A stretch of DNA of 64,000 nt from Acidobacteriota bacterium (lineage in GTDB: Bacteria > Acidobacteriota > Blastocatellia > Chloracidobacteriales > JADJPF01): positions 1 to 64,000 of the forward strand of contig JACQZQ010000061.1 of NCBI GenBank assembly GCA_016213785.1, in the 5' to 3' direction. The notes under the pieces are model-generated. The model saw only the letters and a program-made list of their open reading frames with translations, was not told the origin of the DNA and ran no database searches. This document shows, one piece after another, positions 17,673-26,700 of the stretch. Positions within the stretch are counted from its first letter, which is position 1. Each line of letters starts with the position of its first letter. The translations under genes were made by a program, and so were the position numbers.

Positions 17673-19205
17673 TTACTTAAGCCAAACACTTTGCATTATG
17701 CTAGAATATTCATGCCAAAAAAGAGCAGTTTCTTCTAAAAGGTTTTCTCTATATTTAATTTTAAGTAAGTAGTGACTATTCTCATTATCTTCAATATATT
17801 TTGCTAGCAAAAATATATTTTGTTTTCCTTCTAACAAGGAAAATTTTTGCTCATTAAATATATTTATTGAAGATCTATCATGTTTATTAAGAACAACAGT
17901 TGCAAAAAGCAAGTCACCTTGTCTATCTATAGAATATATTTTTAAAATATTTTTACTAGTTAAAAAGTCATCTTTGATAGATATACTAGCATTTCTATCT
18001 TTTGAGAGGTCTAAATCTAGAATTTTTAAATCATTATTTGTAATAAAAATGTTTTTAATTCCAGAGTTAATTAATTGCTCACGTCTTAAATTTTCACTAT
18101 GTAGTCTATTAAGTATATTTCTTATTTCTGTTTTTTCTGTAATAGGATCTTGGTAGTTAAAGCTGCTCATAGGTAAACTCTTTTCTTTAGAAATCTTAGA
18201 AAGATTAAAAGTAGGCAAGGCTAATTGTTTTTCTGGACTAGCCAAGTTAAGTTCTTTGACTAGGCTATTAAAACAATTAGGACAAAATAATGTATGGATA
18301 CTAAGGATTTTCTTTTGATCTTCGCTAAAAATATCCTTAAACCAGCTAAAGAGACTATCTATAAAAGATCCTTTGGAGTGTTTTGGTAAACAATTTGTTC
18401 CCCAAGGGATAAAGCTATTAAAAGTTTGTTTAACTAAATTTGACCATTTATCATCAAAAATTTCTTGCCCCTGAAAATATTTCTCACGTTTATTTCCTAC
18501 CACTACTTTAAGTATATCTTGGTTAATTAAGCTTTGAAATCTTTCTTCTAAACGACGGATAAACTCGCCTTTACGTTTGCTAAAGTAATTATCTACAGGC
18601 CCATCTCCGTGTAAACGTGTATAAATTTCAGCTACATCAATAGTGCGATACTTATAAATTAGTTTTGTTGTTGCAAGTACTGCGTTAGCTGAATTATCTT
18701 CAGCCATTTGTATTAAGAATTTTATATAGCGGATAATTAAATTTTCTTCACTTAAAATAAAATTTTTAAGTAAATCTTCTAGTAACTGACTATTTATAGG
18801 TTGGTTAAAATCTCCTTCAGTATATTTTTCATATTTTTCAATTTCACGGTAAACAAAATTTTGAACTAGTTGATTTTTATGTAGCAAAGCTTTAGTAGGG
18901 CCATATTTTTTATAACGATTATTTTTTAACCAACTTTTTCTATAAGTATACTGCTTATTTCTGCATACTTGAGCCGCTAGCATTGCATCATAGGCTACTT
19001 GGATTGCAATTTCTTGAATAGGCAACATACTTAATGCTAAGTATTTTGCTTGAGTAAAGGTTTTAGCCGCAGACCAATAATCTAGTTCAGTTAAGCTATT
19101 AATAGGTGAGTAAATCAACTCCTGATGATTTTGGGCTTGAGCATTTTTTTCTTCTAAATAACTGCTATCTACTTGTGCATCAATAGGAAAAGACAACTTT
19201 AACAT
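17673..19205 (-). CDS. Hypothetical protein, 510 residues
   Basis: I do not recognise this protein. The start is set at the ATG at 19205 because a strong GGGGGG ribosome site lies 6 bases before it; the upstream in-frame TTG would abut that site. The N-terminal half is helical and basic (AKYLALSMLPIQEIAIQVAYDAMLAAQ, then Lys/Tyr/Arg-rich). A block near residues 185-240 (YRTIDVAEIYTRLHGDG... FIRRLEERF) looks like a DNA-binding helical bundle and loosely recalls sigma-factor region 4; that is only an impression. A CPNC pair sits at about residue 305. The C-terminal third is beta-rich. It stands alone between aceB and a divergent transporter gene. Confidence 0.7.
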   Translation of the reverse strand: MLKLSFPIDAQVDSSYLEEKNAQAQNHQELIYSPINSLTELDYWSAAKTFTQAKYLALSMLPIQEIAIQVAYDAMLAAQVCRNKQYTYRKSWLKNNRYKKYGPTKALLHKNQLVQNFVYREIEKYEKYTEGDFNQPINSQLLEDLLKNFILSEENLIIRYIKFLIQMAEDNSANAVLATTKLIYKYRTIDVAEIYTRLHGDGPVDNYFSKRKGEFIRRLEERFQSLINQDILKVVVGNKREKYFQGQEIFDDKWSNLVKQTFNSFIPWGTNCLPKHSKGSFIDSLFSWFKDIFSEDQKKILSIHTLFCPNCFNSLVKELNLASPEKQLALPTFNLSKISKEKSLPMSSFNYQDPITEKTEIRNILNRLHSENLRREQLINSGIKNIFITNNDLKILDLDLSKDRNASISIKDDFLTSKNILKIYSIDRQGDLLFATVVLNKHDRSSINIFNEQKFSLLEGKQNIFLLAKYIEDNENSHYLLKIKYRENLLEETALFWHEYSSIMQSVWLK

Positions 19206-19352
19206 TTTCAACCCCCCTAAAATTATGGCTTAAGGAAATTTTAACGTAGAGACTCTAATTTTGATCTTCCACTTTTTGATAAAAAGTTGGAATGCTACTG
19301 CTTTTTATACTTCTAGATAAGAGAATTTATCATTTTTTTCTAGGAGAATACT

Positions 19353-20780
19353 ATGAGCTATCCTGCGTCTACAGTTATAAGTCCTGAGGATGATTATAAC
19401 AATGAAAAATTTAATTATAGTAAAGCAGATAAAGAAGGGATTGGAGGGCATCCACGAGGCTTAACCCCGCTATTTTTTACAGAGATGTGGGAACGTTTTA
19501 GCTACTATGGAATGAGGGCTATTTTAGTACTCTATATGGTTAGCCCAATAGAAAAAGGCGGACTTGGGTTTTCTGTAGAAAAAGCTACTTTTATTTTTGG
19601 TCTTTATACAGCAGCAGTTTACTTTACAGCTCTACCAGGAGGATTAATTGCTGACAGATTAATAGGTGCAAGAAATGCTGTATTAATTGGAGGTATAACC
19701 ATTGCACTTGGTCATTATGCAATGGTACTTCCTTCTATAAGTTTTTTTTATTTAGGAATGGGGCTTATTACTTTAGGAACAGGGTTACTTAAGCCAAATA
19801 TAAGCGCAATGGTTGGAAGTCTTTATGGTGAAAATGACCCTAGAAGAGATGGAGGTTTTTCTCTTTTTTATATGGGGATTAACCTAGGTGCTATGGCTGC
19901 TCCAATAGTTTGTGGTTATTTAGCACAAGGCCAAAGCTTTCAACAAAAATTATTATCCTTAGGGCTTAACCCTGCTAATAGTTGGCATTGGGGCTTTGGT
20001 GCTGCTGGTGTTGGTATGACTTTAGGGCTAATTCAATATTTAGCTCAACAAAAACGCTTAGCTCATGTTGGCTTAAAACCTACTAAAAACATTACTAGTG
20101 TCTCTACTAATAATGAAAAATTAACTCTTGATGAGTGGAAAAGATTGGCAGCAATAAGCGTTTTATTTGTTTTTAATACAATATTTTTTGCTGCTTTTGA
20201 GCAAAGCGGCTCTAGTTTAACTTTATTTGCTGATCAATTAACTAGAGCAGAAGTTTTTGGATGGCAATTTCCTTCCTCCTGGTTTCAGTCTATAAACTCA
20301 ATATTTATTATGATTTTAGCTCCTCTTTTTTCTTTATTATGGTTACGTTTAGATAAACGTGCTCCTTCTAGTCCAGCTAAATTTGCTTTTGGGTTATTTT
20401 TCTTAAGTATAGGGTTTTTCTTATTAGTTCCAGCTGCCTATCTTACTTCAACAGGAAGAGTTAATCCAATATGGTTAGTTTTACTATATTTCTTTCATAC
20501 TGTTGGAGAATTATGTTTAAGCCCAGTAGGCTTAAGTACTGTAACTAGAATAGCCCCTATTAGATTAGTGGGACTGATGATGGGATGTTGGTTTTTAGCT
20601 ACCTCTGTAGGGAACTTTTTTAGTGGTTGGATAGCAAGCTTTTTTGTTGCAAGTTCTCCTATGATTTTAGTTAAAATGTTTGGTTCTCTCGCTCTAGGAG
20701 CTTTAGTAGCATCTATTATTTTAACTTTGCTTAAACCCAGTATTTGTAAGTTAATGCAGTCAACAAGTAATGTAAAATAA
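19353..20780 (+). CDS. Proton-dependent oligopeptide transporter (POT/PTR family, MFS)
   Basis: A 475-residue protein with about 12-14 hydrophobic helices. The POT signature EMWERFSYYGMRAIL lies near residue 44, giving the ExxERFxYY proton-coupling motif. The PTR2 pattern GTGLLKPNISAMVGSLY...GFSLFYMGINLGA follows at about 150-190. It imports di- and tripeptides with protons in the inner membrane. The start is supported by AGGAG. It is monocistronic, divergent from the unknown gene on the other strand. It could take up fragments released by peptidases such as the S9 enzyme in this window, but there is no direct link. Confidence 0.93.
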   Translation: MSYPASTVISPEDDYNNEKFNYSKADKEGIGGHPRGLTPLFFTEMWERFSYYGMRAILVLYMVSPIEKGGLGFSVEKATFIFGLYTAAVYFTALPGGLIADRLIGARNAVLIGGITIALGHYAMVLPSISFFYLGMGLITLGTGLLKPNISAMVGSLYGENDPRRDGGFSLFYMGINLGAMAAPIVCGYLAQGQSFQQKLLSLGLNPANSWHWGFGAAGVGMTLGLIQYLAQQKRLAHVGLKPTKNITSVSTNNEKLTLDEWKRLAAISVLFVFNTIFFAAFEQSGSSLTLFADQLTRAEVFGWQFPSSWFQSINSIFIMILAPLFSLLWLRLDKRAPSSPAKFAFGLFFLSIGFFLLVPAAYLTSTGRVNPIWLVLLYFFHTVGELCLSPVGLSTVTRIAPIRLVGLMMGCWFLATSVGNFFSGWIASFFVASSPMILVKMFGSLALGALVASIILTLLKPSICKLMQSTSNVK

Positions 20781-20798
20781 TCAAAATAAAACTAGAAA

Positions 20799-20847
20799 AA
20801 GCCCTTTATTTAATATAGTTAGCTTATATGTTAAATAATAGGCTTTA
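20799..20847 (+). terminator. Hairpin after the peptide transporter gene
   Basis: A 16-base arm starting AAAGCC at 20799 pairs with the arm ending GGCTTT at 20847, with two mismatches. The loop is about 17 bases and no long T-run follows, so termination may be weak or Rho-assisted. Confidence 0.45.
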
Positions 20848-21020
20848 CTCCTTATTAAATAATTTTATTAGCTTGTTAAAGTAATTATTTTCTAAGACTT
20901 ACCCTCTCTTTTTACCAACAGCAAGAAAATCCCCTTATTTGGCTTGAAAGGCTATCTTTAGGCTGTTACTCTGGACAAAGATCTTAAAAGCAAGTTCTCC
21001 TTAAGAGGTCAAAAAAAATC

Positions 21021-21518
21021 ATGAAAAAAATAGCTTTATTTATTGTAGTTTTATTTTTTATGGTAAGCATTTCTATTGCACAAATTAGCTTTGATAAACC
21101 TAAAGAAAAGGGACTATTACCTAATCCTTATACTTCTACTTCACCTAGAGATGTTGTTGTAGATGCAGCAATTGCAATGTTAAAAGATATGAATATAGAT
21201 TTAGATAATGATAAAAGCAAAAAAGAAGAGGGCATCTTAGTGGCTAAGCCTGTCATCTTTACTAAAGGAACACTTACAGTTAGCCAACTAGAACATTTTT
21301 CCCATTGTCCAGCAATAGAATCTCGTAATTGGTCACGCGGTCGCTATACTTTGCAAATGGTGATTGAACCTCTTGATCCTTCTCGTTCAAAAATTAATGT
21401 TAGCGCAAAAATTGAAGGCGAAAGACAAAATATGACTGGTAGTAGTTGGGTTCAGTGTGAATCAAAGGGTATTTGGGAAAATATGATTTTAGACACTTTA
21501 CTAAAGCGTATTAATTAG
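21021..21518 (+). CDS. Exported protein of unknown function
   Basis: A 165-residue protein with a signal peptide (MKKIALFIVVLFFMVSISIAQ). After it come a mixed alpha/beta stretch and two Cys (in FSHCPAIES and WVQCESKG) that could form a disulfide in the periplasm. The layout (a helix-rich first half with a paired strand, QMVIEPLDPSRSKINVSAKIEGE) recalls small lipoprotein-like BON/DUF domains, but I cannot name a family. The next gene, 60 bases downstream, is also envelope-associated. Confidence 0.75.
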   Translation: MKKIALFIVVLFFMVSISIAQISFDKPKEKGLLPNPYTSTSPRDVVVDAAIAMLKDMNIDLDNDKSKKEEGILVAKPVIFTKGTLTVSQLEHFSHCPAIESRNWSRGRYTLQMVIEPLDPSRSKINVSAKIEGERQNMTGSSWVQCESKGIWENMILDTLLKRIN

Positions 21519-21578
21519 ATATTAATATGTTACTTTATAGATAGTTTTAATTAACTTAACTTCATAGGATTAAAAGCC

Positions 21579-22940
21579 ATGAGCGAAGAACCAAGCAATA
21601 CTAAACCCATAAAACGTGTGACTGATAAATTAGAACAACTACCATCATCAAAAAAACGTGCGCTTAATACAGATTTATTAGCTACTCCTCTAACTCATAG
21701 GTTAGATAATGCTGCACCAAAAAATGATGATTCAGCTTTAGCCCCTAGCACTAACCCTCTTAAATCAGTAGGGAAAGCAGAAAAAGTAAATAATAATGGC
21801 CTAACAATGGCTTTAGATAGCTCTTCTACTGGTGAAGTTGCTAAGGTTGCAGGAACAGTTCAACTAACTAGCCCTTCAACTGCAAATAAACCATTGTCTA
21901 ATAAAGAGACTCAAGGAAAAAATATTAAAGAAAGTCCTAAAGAAGTAGTTCAAGAAATCCTTAAAGAAGTTGCTAAAGAAGTAGAAAAGGAAAATGCAGT
22001 AAAATTTACCGATCTTTCAAAAAAATCTCCAGTACAAACAACTGAAAAGATAGTAGAGCCAAAACCACCTACTATTCCACCTATTCCTTTAACAAAACAT
22101 GAACCTGTTGTTGAAGACGCTAAAATAGAAAAAAACTCATGGGCAGAACAACCCTTAGAGTCAGTTAAAGCTGTTGTTACCAAATCTGAAAAATCTAAAG
22201 AAAAAATAGAAGAGAAAATAGAAAAAATCTCAGCAATTCCGCAAGAATCTGATAGTGAAAGTGATTCTGATAAAGAAATGTTAAAGGATAAGCCAATAGA
22301 GATGCCTCTTTTTAATAGTATTAACCAATTTTCTGACCCAGTGCCAGAAGTTAAAACTACTAAAGCAAAAGTTAAGTCTCTGGTATTTTGGTCAATTCCT
22401 CTTTTTGTTTTGCTTGGCGCTTTAATAAGTATAATTTATGTTGTTCCTGCGCTTCGTGAAAAAGTAGCACAAAAGCTTCCCTATAATGTTGCATCTGCTT
22501 TAAGACTTGCAACTAAGCAAGTTGCTAAGGTTTCTATACAAGAGTATCCTTACTCATTAGACGAAAAAGAAAATACAGCTACAATTCGGGGTGTTGTGAA
22601 AAACCTTTCAAATGCCCAAATTGGCCCACTTGAGCTAGAGTTTGAGCTAACTAGAAGAGGTGATGAGAGTCTAAAGGAAATAAAAAAAGTTGCTCTTGAT
22701 CCTGTTGAGTTAGCACCTGAGCAAGAGGGTAAATATGAGTTTGTTTTTTCTGCTAAAGATTATCAGGTATCAAAATTTTCTAAAATGGTTAGTGGTAACA
22801 AAATAGAATTAGATGTAAAAAAACTAGGTCTTATAAACTTGCCTCCTATTGACCCTAGTCAAGCTCCTACATTAACACCTTTACCTAATAATAAACCTAA
22901 GCAGCCAGACGATAAGATTTATGATGGTACTGTAAACTAA
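21579..22940 (+). CDS. Single-pass membrane protein with disordered N-terminal tail and FxLYD-like domain
   Basis: A 453-residue protein. Residues 1 to about 265 are low-complexity Lys/Glu/Pro/Ser-rich and probably disordered and cytoplasmic. One membrane helix follows (about 268-290, LVFWSIPLFVLLGALISIIY). The outside part (about 315-425) is a beta-sandwich: TIRGVVKNLSNAQIGPLELEFEL followed by hydrophobic strands, as in FxLYD/CARDB-type domains. No catalytic motif is visible. A tail-TM-sandwich layout suggests a scaffold linking cytoplasm and periplasm. Terminated by the hairpin just downstream. Confidence 0.78.
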   Translation: MSEEPSNTKPIKRVTDKLEQLPSSKKRALNTDLLATPLTHRLDNAAPKNDDSALAPSTNPLKSVGKAEKVNNNGLTMALDSSSTGEVAKVAGTVQLTSPSTANKPLSNKETQGKNIKESPKEVVQEILKEVAKEVEKENAVKFTDLSKKSPVQTTEKIVEPKPPTIPPIPLTKHEPVVEDAKIEKNSWAEQPLESVKAVVTKSEKSKEKIEEKIEKISAIPQESDSESDSDKEMLKDKPIEMPLFNSINQFSDPVPEVKTTKAKVKSLVFWSIPLFVLLGALISIIYVVPALREKVAQKLPYNVASALRLATKQVAKVSIQEYPYSLDEKENTATIRGVVKNLSNAQIGPLELEFELTRRGDESLKEIKKVALDPVELAPEQEGKYEFVFSAKDYQVSKFSKMVSGNKIELDVKKLGLINLPPIDPSQAPTLTPLPNNKPKQPDDKIYDGTVN

Positions 22941-22979
22941 TACCTAATAGATTTGTAGGATAAATTTATTTTCCTAACT

Positions 22980-23022
22980 AGATCAGAAAGCTAAAGTAAT
23001 ACTTTCTGATCTGTGTTGTTTT
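22980..23022 (+). terminator. Rho-independent terminator
   Basis: A perfect 11-bp stem, AGATCAGAAAG at 22980-22990 with CTTTCTGATCT at 23002-23012, encloses an 11-base loop and is followed by GTGTTGTTTT. The remainder of the gap up to the next gene is non-coding, with no further structure seen. Confidence 0.8.
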
Positions 23023-23223
23023 AGTGTTAAATTAAAAGGCTTGAGCTATATCTAGAATACTTTCTTAGACCTACAATTTTTAGTAAAGGAAGTGTTGATA
23101 TTGATAAAGTGTTTTGCTATAGTTCGCTTGGCAATTTAGAAACTCTTTTTTATCATCATTAAGTCAAAAACAATCGTCAAAAACAAAATAATAAAATATC
23201 TGAGGGGTCCAGCTAAACACGCC

Positions 23224-24735
23224 ATGAAGTGCAATAAATGTGGAAAAGAGCAAAGCGAGAAAGCTATTGTCTGCCCATATTGTGGGTTTAGATTTATAAA
23301 AGAAATGCCTAAAGAAACTCTGGTAGAACGCTCTACTTTAATAGAGTTTCCGTCTAATTCTACTCATAATAAACCACTACGTAATAACTCAAGCAGCACA
23401 GTTAGTAGTAATAATGACTGGCGTGCTGAGTTAAGCGCAAAAGTGCGGCAAGTAAAAGAGCGGCGGAATATGCAGGAAGCTCGGGGAAGGCTCCAAGCTG
23501 AATTGGAAGCGGCTGCACACCGCTATCAGCAAGCTAATTCTCAAACTGCACTAGCTGCTACAACTCTTGCACCATCGCTAACAACAATGACAGATATAAG
23601 TTCAGGTCTTGATTTAGAAGCAGATAGGCCAACTAACCCTGTAATTGAAGCGGCATTAAAACGCGCTCAACGTGCTTCTGAAATAGCAGTAAAAAAACAA
23701 GCACCTTCTAATATTGCTAGTGTAGTTTCTAAGGTAAACTCTCAATCAATAGCTCAATCTTCATTATCACAACCTGTAGGAAAATCAAACTCTTCTACAA
23801 CAGCTTTAGCAACGGCTTTAGTTGAACCACTAGGTGAATTTTCTAGTACAAATACTTCAACAGATATTTCTCTAGAAAAGGATTTAGAGACAGATGTTTT
23901 ATCTAGCCTAGAAAAATTTTCTAATCTAGAAAGCTCTTCTATTGGAATTTCTAAATTAGAAAGAGAAACTGTTTCTATGGTGTCTCTATCTCCTAGGATA
24001 ATTTCAACTCTGCCTAAAACTCTTTCTACACCAACACTTGGTGCTACAGCAGTTGCTCCTTTAGTGATTGAAGAAGAAGAAATACTTGAAATCCCACAAG
24101 TTGTTGCTGAAAATGTTCCTATTACTGAGGAAATAAGTACTCAAAATAATCAAAACCTTGATTTTTTACCAGAAGAAGCTGATTCAGAAGCTTATCCAGA
24201 AGTCGATTTAGAAACAGAAGTAAAAGAGCCAAAACGTGCAGTACGGATAATTAAAGAATCTGAAGCAGGCCCAAATTATCTAGATGAACTTATTGCTGTT
24301 TGTGAGCAAAACCGCTCGCTCTCTAGTGAAGCTGCTAATGCTTCACAACGTTTGATTGCAGCCTCTATAGACCTTTTAATAATTGCTATTGCTGGTTCTA
24401 TTTTTTGGGGTAGTAGTTATGTCCTAGGGGTAAATTTTTCTGATGAACGTATACTAATAATGTTGGGTTCGGCAAGTCTTTTAGTAGGCTTAATTTACTT
24501 AACTATGATGGTTTTTGTCTCTGCTCGTACTTTTGGAATGATGTTTGTAGGGACAAGAGTAATAAATAATAATACTAAAGAATCTCCATCTATTCTCCAA
24601 GCTTTTTTGCGAGCCATAGGTTACTTTATTTCTGTTGGACTATTAGGCTTAGGTTTTGCTTGGATGTTTTTAGATCATGAAAGACGTACTCTTCATGATG
24701 TAGTTTCAGGTACTTTTGTAGTACGTGATTATTAG
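23224..24735 (+). CDS. Zinc-ribbon and RDD-domain membrane protein
   Basis: A 503-residue protein. The N-terminus is a zinc ribbon with two Cys-x2-Cys pairs (CNKCG and CPYCG, residues 3-20). It is followed by a long Ser/Thr/Glu-rich linker with a basic coiled-coil patch (about 75-105). An RDD domain of two to three membrane helices fills the last 140 residues (ASQRLIAASIDLLIIAI, then RTFGMMFVGTRVI and RRTLHDVVSGTFVV). RDD proteins are membrane proteins often linked to transport; here the ribbon and linker suggest a regulatory or scaffold use. The start lies after a GAGGGG-like site. It has its own terminator downstream. Confidence 0.85.
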   Translation: MKCNKCGKEQSEKAIVCPYCGFRFIKEMPKETLVERSTLIEFPSNSTHNKPLRNNSSSTVSSNNDWRAELSAKVRQVKERRNMQEARGRLQAELEAAAHRYQQANSQTALAATTLAPSLTTMTDISSGLDLEADRPTNPVIEAALKRAQRASEIAVKKQAPSNIASVVSKVNSQSIAQSSLSQPVGKSNSSTTALATALVEPLGEFSSTNTSTDISLEKDLETDVLSSLEKFSNLESSSIGISKLERETVSMVSLSPRIISTLPKTLSTPTLGATAVAPLVIEEEEILEIPQVVAENVPITEEISTQNNQNLDFLPEEADSEAYPEVDLETEVKEPKRAVRIIKESEAGPNYLDELIAVCEQNRSLSSEAANASQRLIAASIDLLIIAIAGSIFWGSSYVLGVNFSDERILIMLGSASLLVGLIYLTMMVFVSARTFGMMFVGTRVINNNTKESPSILQAFLRAIGYFISVGLLGLGFAWMFLDHERRTLHDVVSGTFVVRDY

Positions 24736-24761
24736 TAAATTTTTCCAAAATTCTATTAAGT

Positions 24762-24795
24762 AAAGCCCAAGCAGATTACTGCTAGGGCTTTTTGC
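24762..24795 (+). terminator. Rho-independent terminator
   Basis: AAAGCCCAAGCAG at 24762-24774 pairs with CTGCTAGGGCTTT at 24779-24791, with one A-A mismatch, a 4-base loop and a following T-run. The next gene starts only 13 bases later and shows no Shine-Dalgarno site, so its promoter must overlap this hairpin or lie in the RDD gene. Confidence 0.8.
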
Positions 24796-24807
24796 TTTTT
24801 TCTATAA

Positions 24808-26517
24808 ATGGCATTAGAAAACTATCTTTTAGAAAAATTAACCGATGAGGCAATCCCTCTAATTACCAATCAAATAGTAGGGAAAATTCAACAACCAGGG
24901 GCACTTGATTTTATAATAGGGCTTCGTCGGTCTGATAATTTAAGTATATATTTTTCTCTTTTACCCTCAAGGCCAACATTTTTTCTTACCAATAAGTTTG
25001 CAAAAAATAACTCTAATGAAGAATCACCTAACCACTTAACAAATTTTATGCGTAAGTACCTTACAGGAGCAACCTTAATAGAGTTAGTAAAAGAGCCTTA
25101 TGAAAGAAGACTTATCATTAATTTTTCTAGTTTTGATGTGATCGGCAAAGCCATAAAATTAAACTTACTTCTTGATTTAATGGGGCGTAGCGCTAATGCT
25201 CATATATTTGTTGATAGAGTTTTGCTAGCTAGTTTACGCGAACTACCAGAAGATTCTCCTAGTGTTTCTCTTTCTCCTTTACCTCAACAAAAGTTATTAC
25301 AAAATATTACTAAAGATAGTTTGAATAAACTACTTGAAGAGAATAAGTTAGTAGACATAGCAAAACAACTTCCTGGTTTTTCCCCTACTTTAGTACGTGA
25401 ATTACTAGCTAAGACAGAAAAAATGCCACCCTATCAAGCATTACAGGCTTTAGAAAGTCAGTTAAAGCTTGAAAATCATCCTCAAATTTATGCACCAGAA
25501 AAGCTAAATAAACTAAAAGTGGGAACTCTTGACCTTAAAAATAATTTAATTTTAACCTACATAAATTTAGAGATAGGTAAAGATTTAATAGCTACAGAGT
25601 TTTCTAGCCTAAATAAAGCTACTGAGACTTATTTTAGTTTATTACAGTCTCTAGAAAGTTTTCAAACCCGGCGTAATAGTTTTAGGGCTAAGATTAAAGC
25701 AGAGATAACAAAGCTAGAATCTTTAGTCGCCAAATTAAAAATAGAGCAGAAAGAATTTTTAGAGGCCGATAAATACCGTAGTTTTGGAGAATTAATTCTA
25801 GCTAATCTAGGAGTTTTACATATAGAAGCTAATGAAATATTCTTAATAGATTATTTTAGCCCTGAGCAAAGGGAAATTTCTCTAAAAATTGCTGATAATC
25901 AAACACCAAAACAATTAGCAGAGGATTATTTTAAGCGTTATCAACGGGCAAAACGTGGTCAACAAGCTATTGAAAAACGTCTTATTAGCATAGAAAAAGA
26001 ACTTGCTGCTAAATATATATTACTAAGTAATATACTTAGTGTTTTAACAGAGGAAGAATTAGATTTACTAGAAAAACCTTTTATTGCCCCTAAAGTCAAA
26101 GTAGCTAAAAAAACGAATTCATCAAGCAAGGAAGACTCACTATTAAGTGGAATGAGGCGATATGTCTCTTCTGATGGGTATGAAATTTTAGTAGGCCGTT
26201 CAGATAAAGGTAATGAACAATTAACTTTTCAGCTTGCTAAAGCTCAAGATATTTGGTTACATACCGCAGATTATCCAGGTTCGCATGTAGTAATTCGTAA
26301 CCCTCAGAAATTACCTATACCACAACGTACTATATATGAAGCTGCACAGCTAGCAGCCTATTTTTCTAAAGCTCGTGAAGAAACTAATGCAGCAGTTCGT
26401 TACACAGAAAGAAAAAATGTTTCTCGCCCTAAAAAAGCTAAAATAGGAATGGCTCTCTTAACAGACTTTAAGACCATAATGGTAAACCCTCAAGAATCAG
26501 GTTCGCGTTTAGTTTAA
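24808..26517 (+). CDS. rqcH: NFACT-family RNA-binding protein (RqcH/Rqc2-like)
   Basis: A 569-residue protein with the full NFACT order. It has an N-terminal NFACT-N domain (about 1-180; the ANAHIFVD strand is typical), a helix-hairpin-helix (LPGFSPTLVRELLAK), a long coiled coil (about 270-410) and a C-terminal NFACT-R domain (about 450-560, GYEILVGRSDKGNEQLTF... DIWLHTADYPGSHVVIR). RqcH binds stalled 60S/50S subunits with peptidyl-tRNA and adds C-terminal alanine tails. The family is known for that ribosome rescue role. The start has no ribosome site, and the preceding terminator is very close, so the start could be leaderless. Confidence 0.9.
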   Translation: MALENYLLEKLTDEAIPLITNQIVGKIQQPGALDFIIGLRRSDNLSIYFSLLPSRPTFFLTNKFAKNNSNEESPNHLTNFMRKYLTGATLIELVKEPYERRLIINFSSFDVIGKAIKLNLLLDLMGRSANAHIFVDRVLLASLRELPEDSPSVSLSPLPQQKLLQNITKDSLNKLLEENKLVDIAKQLPGFSPTLVRELLAKTEKMPPYQALQALESQLKLENHPQIYAPEKLNKLKVGTLDLKNNLILTYINLEIGKDLIATEFSSLNKATETYFSLLQSLESFQTRRNSFRAKIKAEITKLESLVAKLKIEQKEFLEADKYRSFGELILANLGVLHIEANEIFLIDYFSPEQREISLKIADNQTPKQLAEDYFKRYQRAKRGQQAIEKRLISIEKELAAKYILLSNILSVLTEEELDLLEKPFIAPKVKVAKKTNSSSKEDSLLSGMRRYVSSDGYEILVGRSDKGNEQLTFQLAKAQDIWLHTADYPGSHVVIRNPQKLPIPQRTIYEAAQLAAYFSKAREETNAAVRYTERKNVSRPKKAKIGMALLTDFKTIMVNPQESGSRLV

Positions 26518-26700
26518 TATTTATTTATTTATTAAAGTCAGAGGGTGAAGAGCTTGCTATAGACACAGGAACCTTTGTAAAAAGTAAAATTAAACTTACA
26601 GAAGAAATAGGTTATAAATTAAACTAGAAATATAATAAATTTATAGTAACTTCCATTTCATAAAAATATCCAGTCAAAAAACTTTTAGGAGGCTAAGTCA

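Noticed and set aside
26535-26626. Short frame reading SEGEELAIDTGTFVKSKIKLTEEIGYKLN after the NFACT gene
   Set aside because: Protein-like but no start codon or ribosome site; at most a remnant of an older gene.
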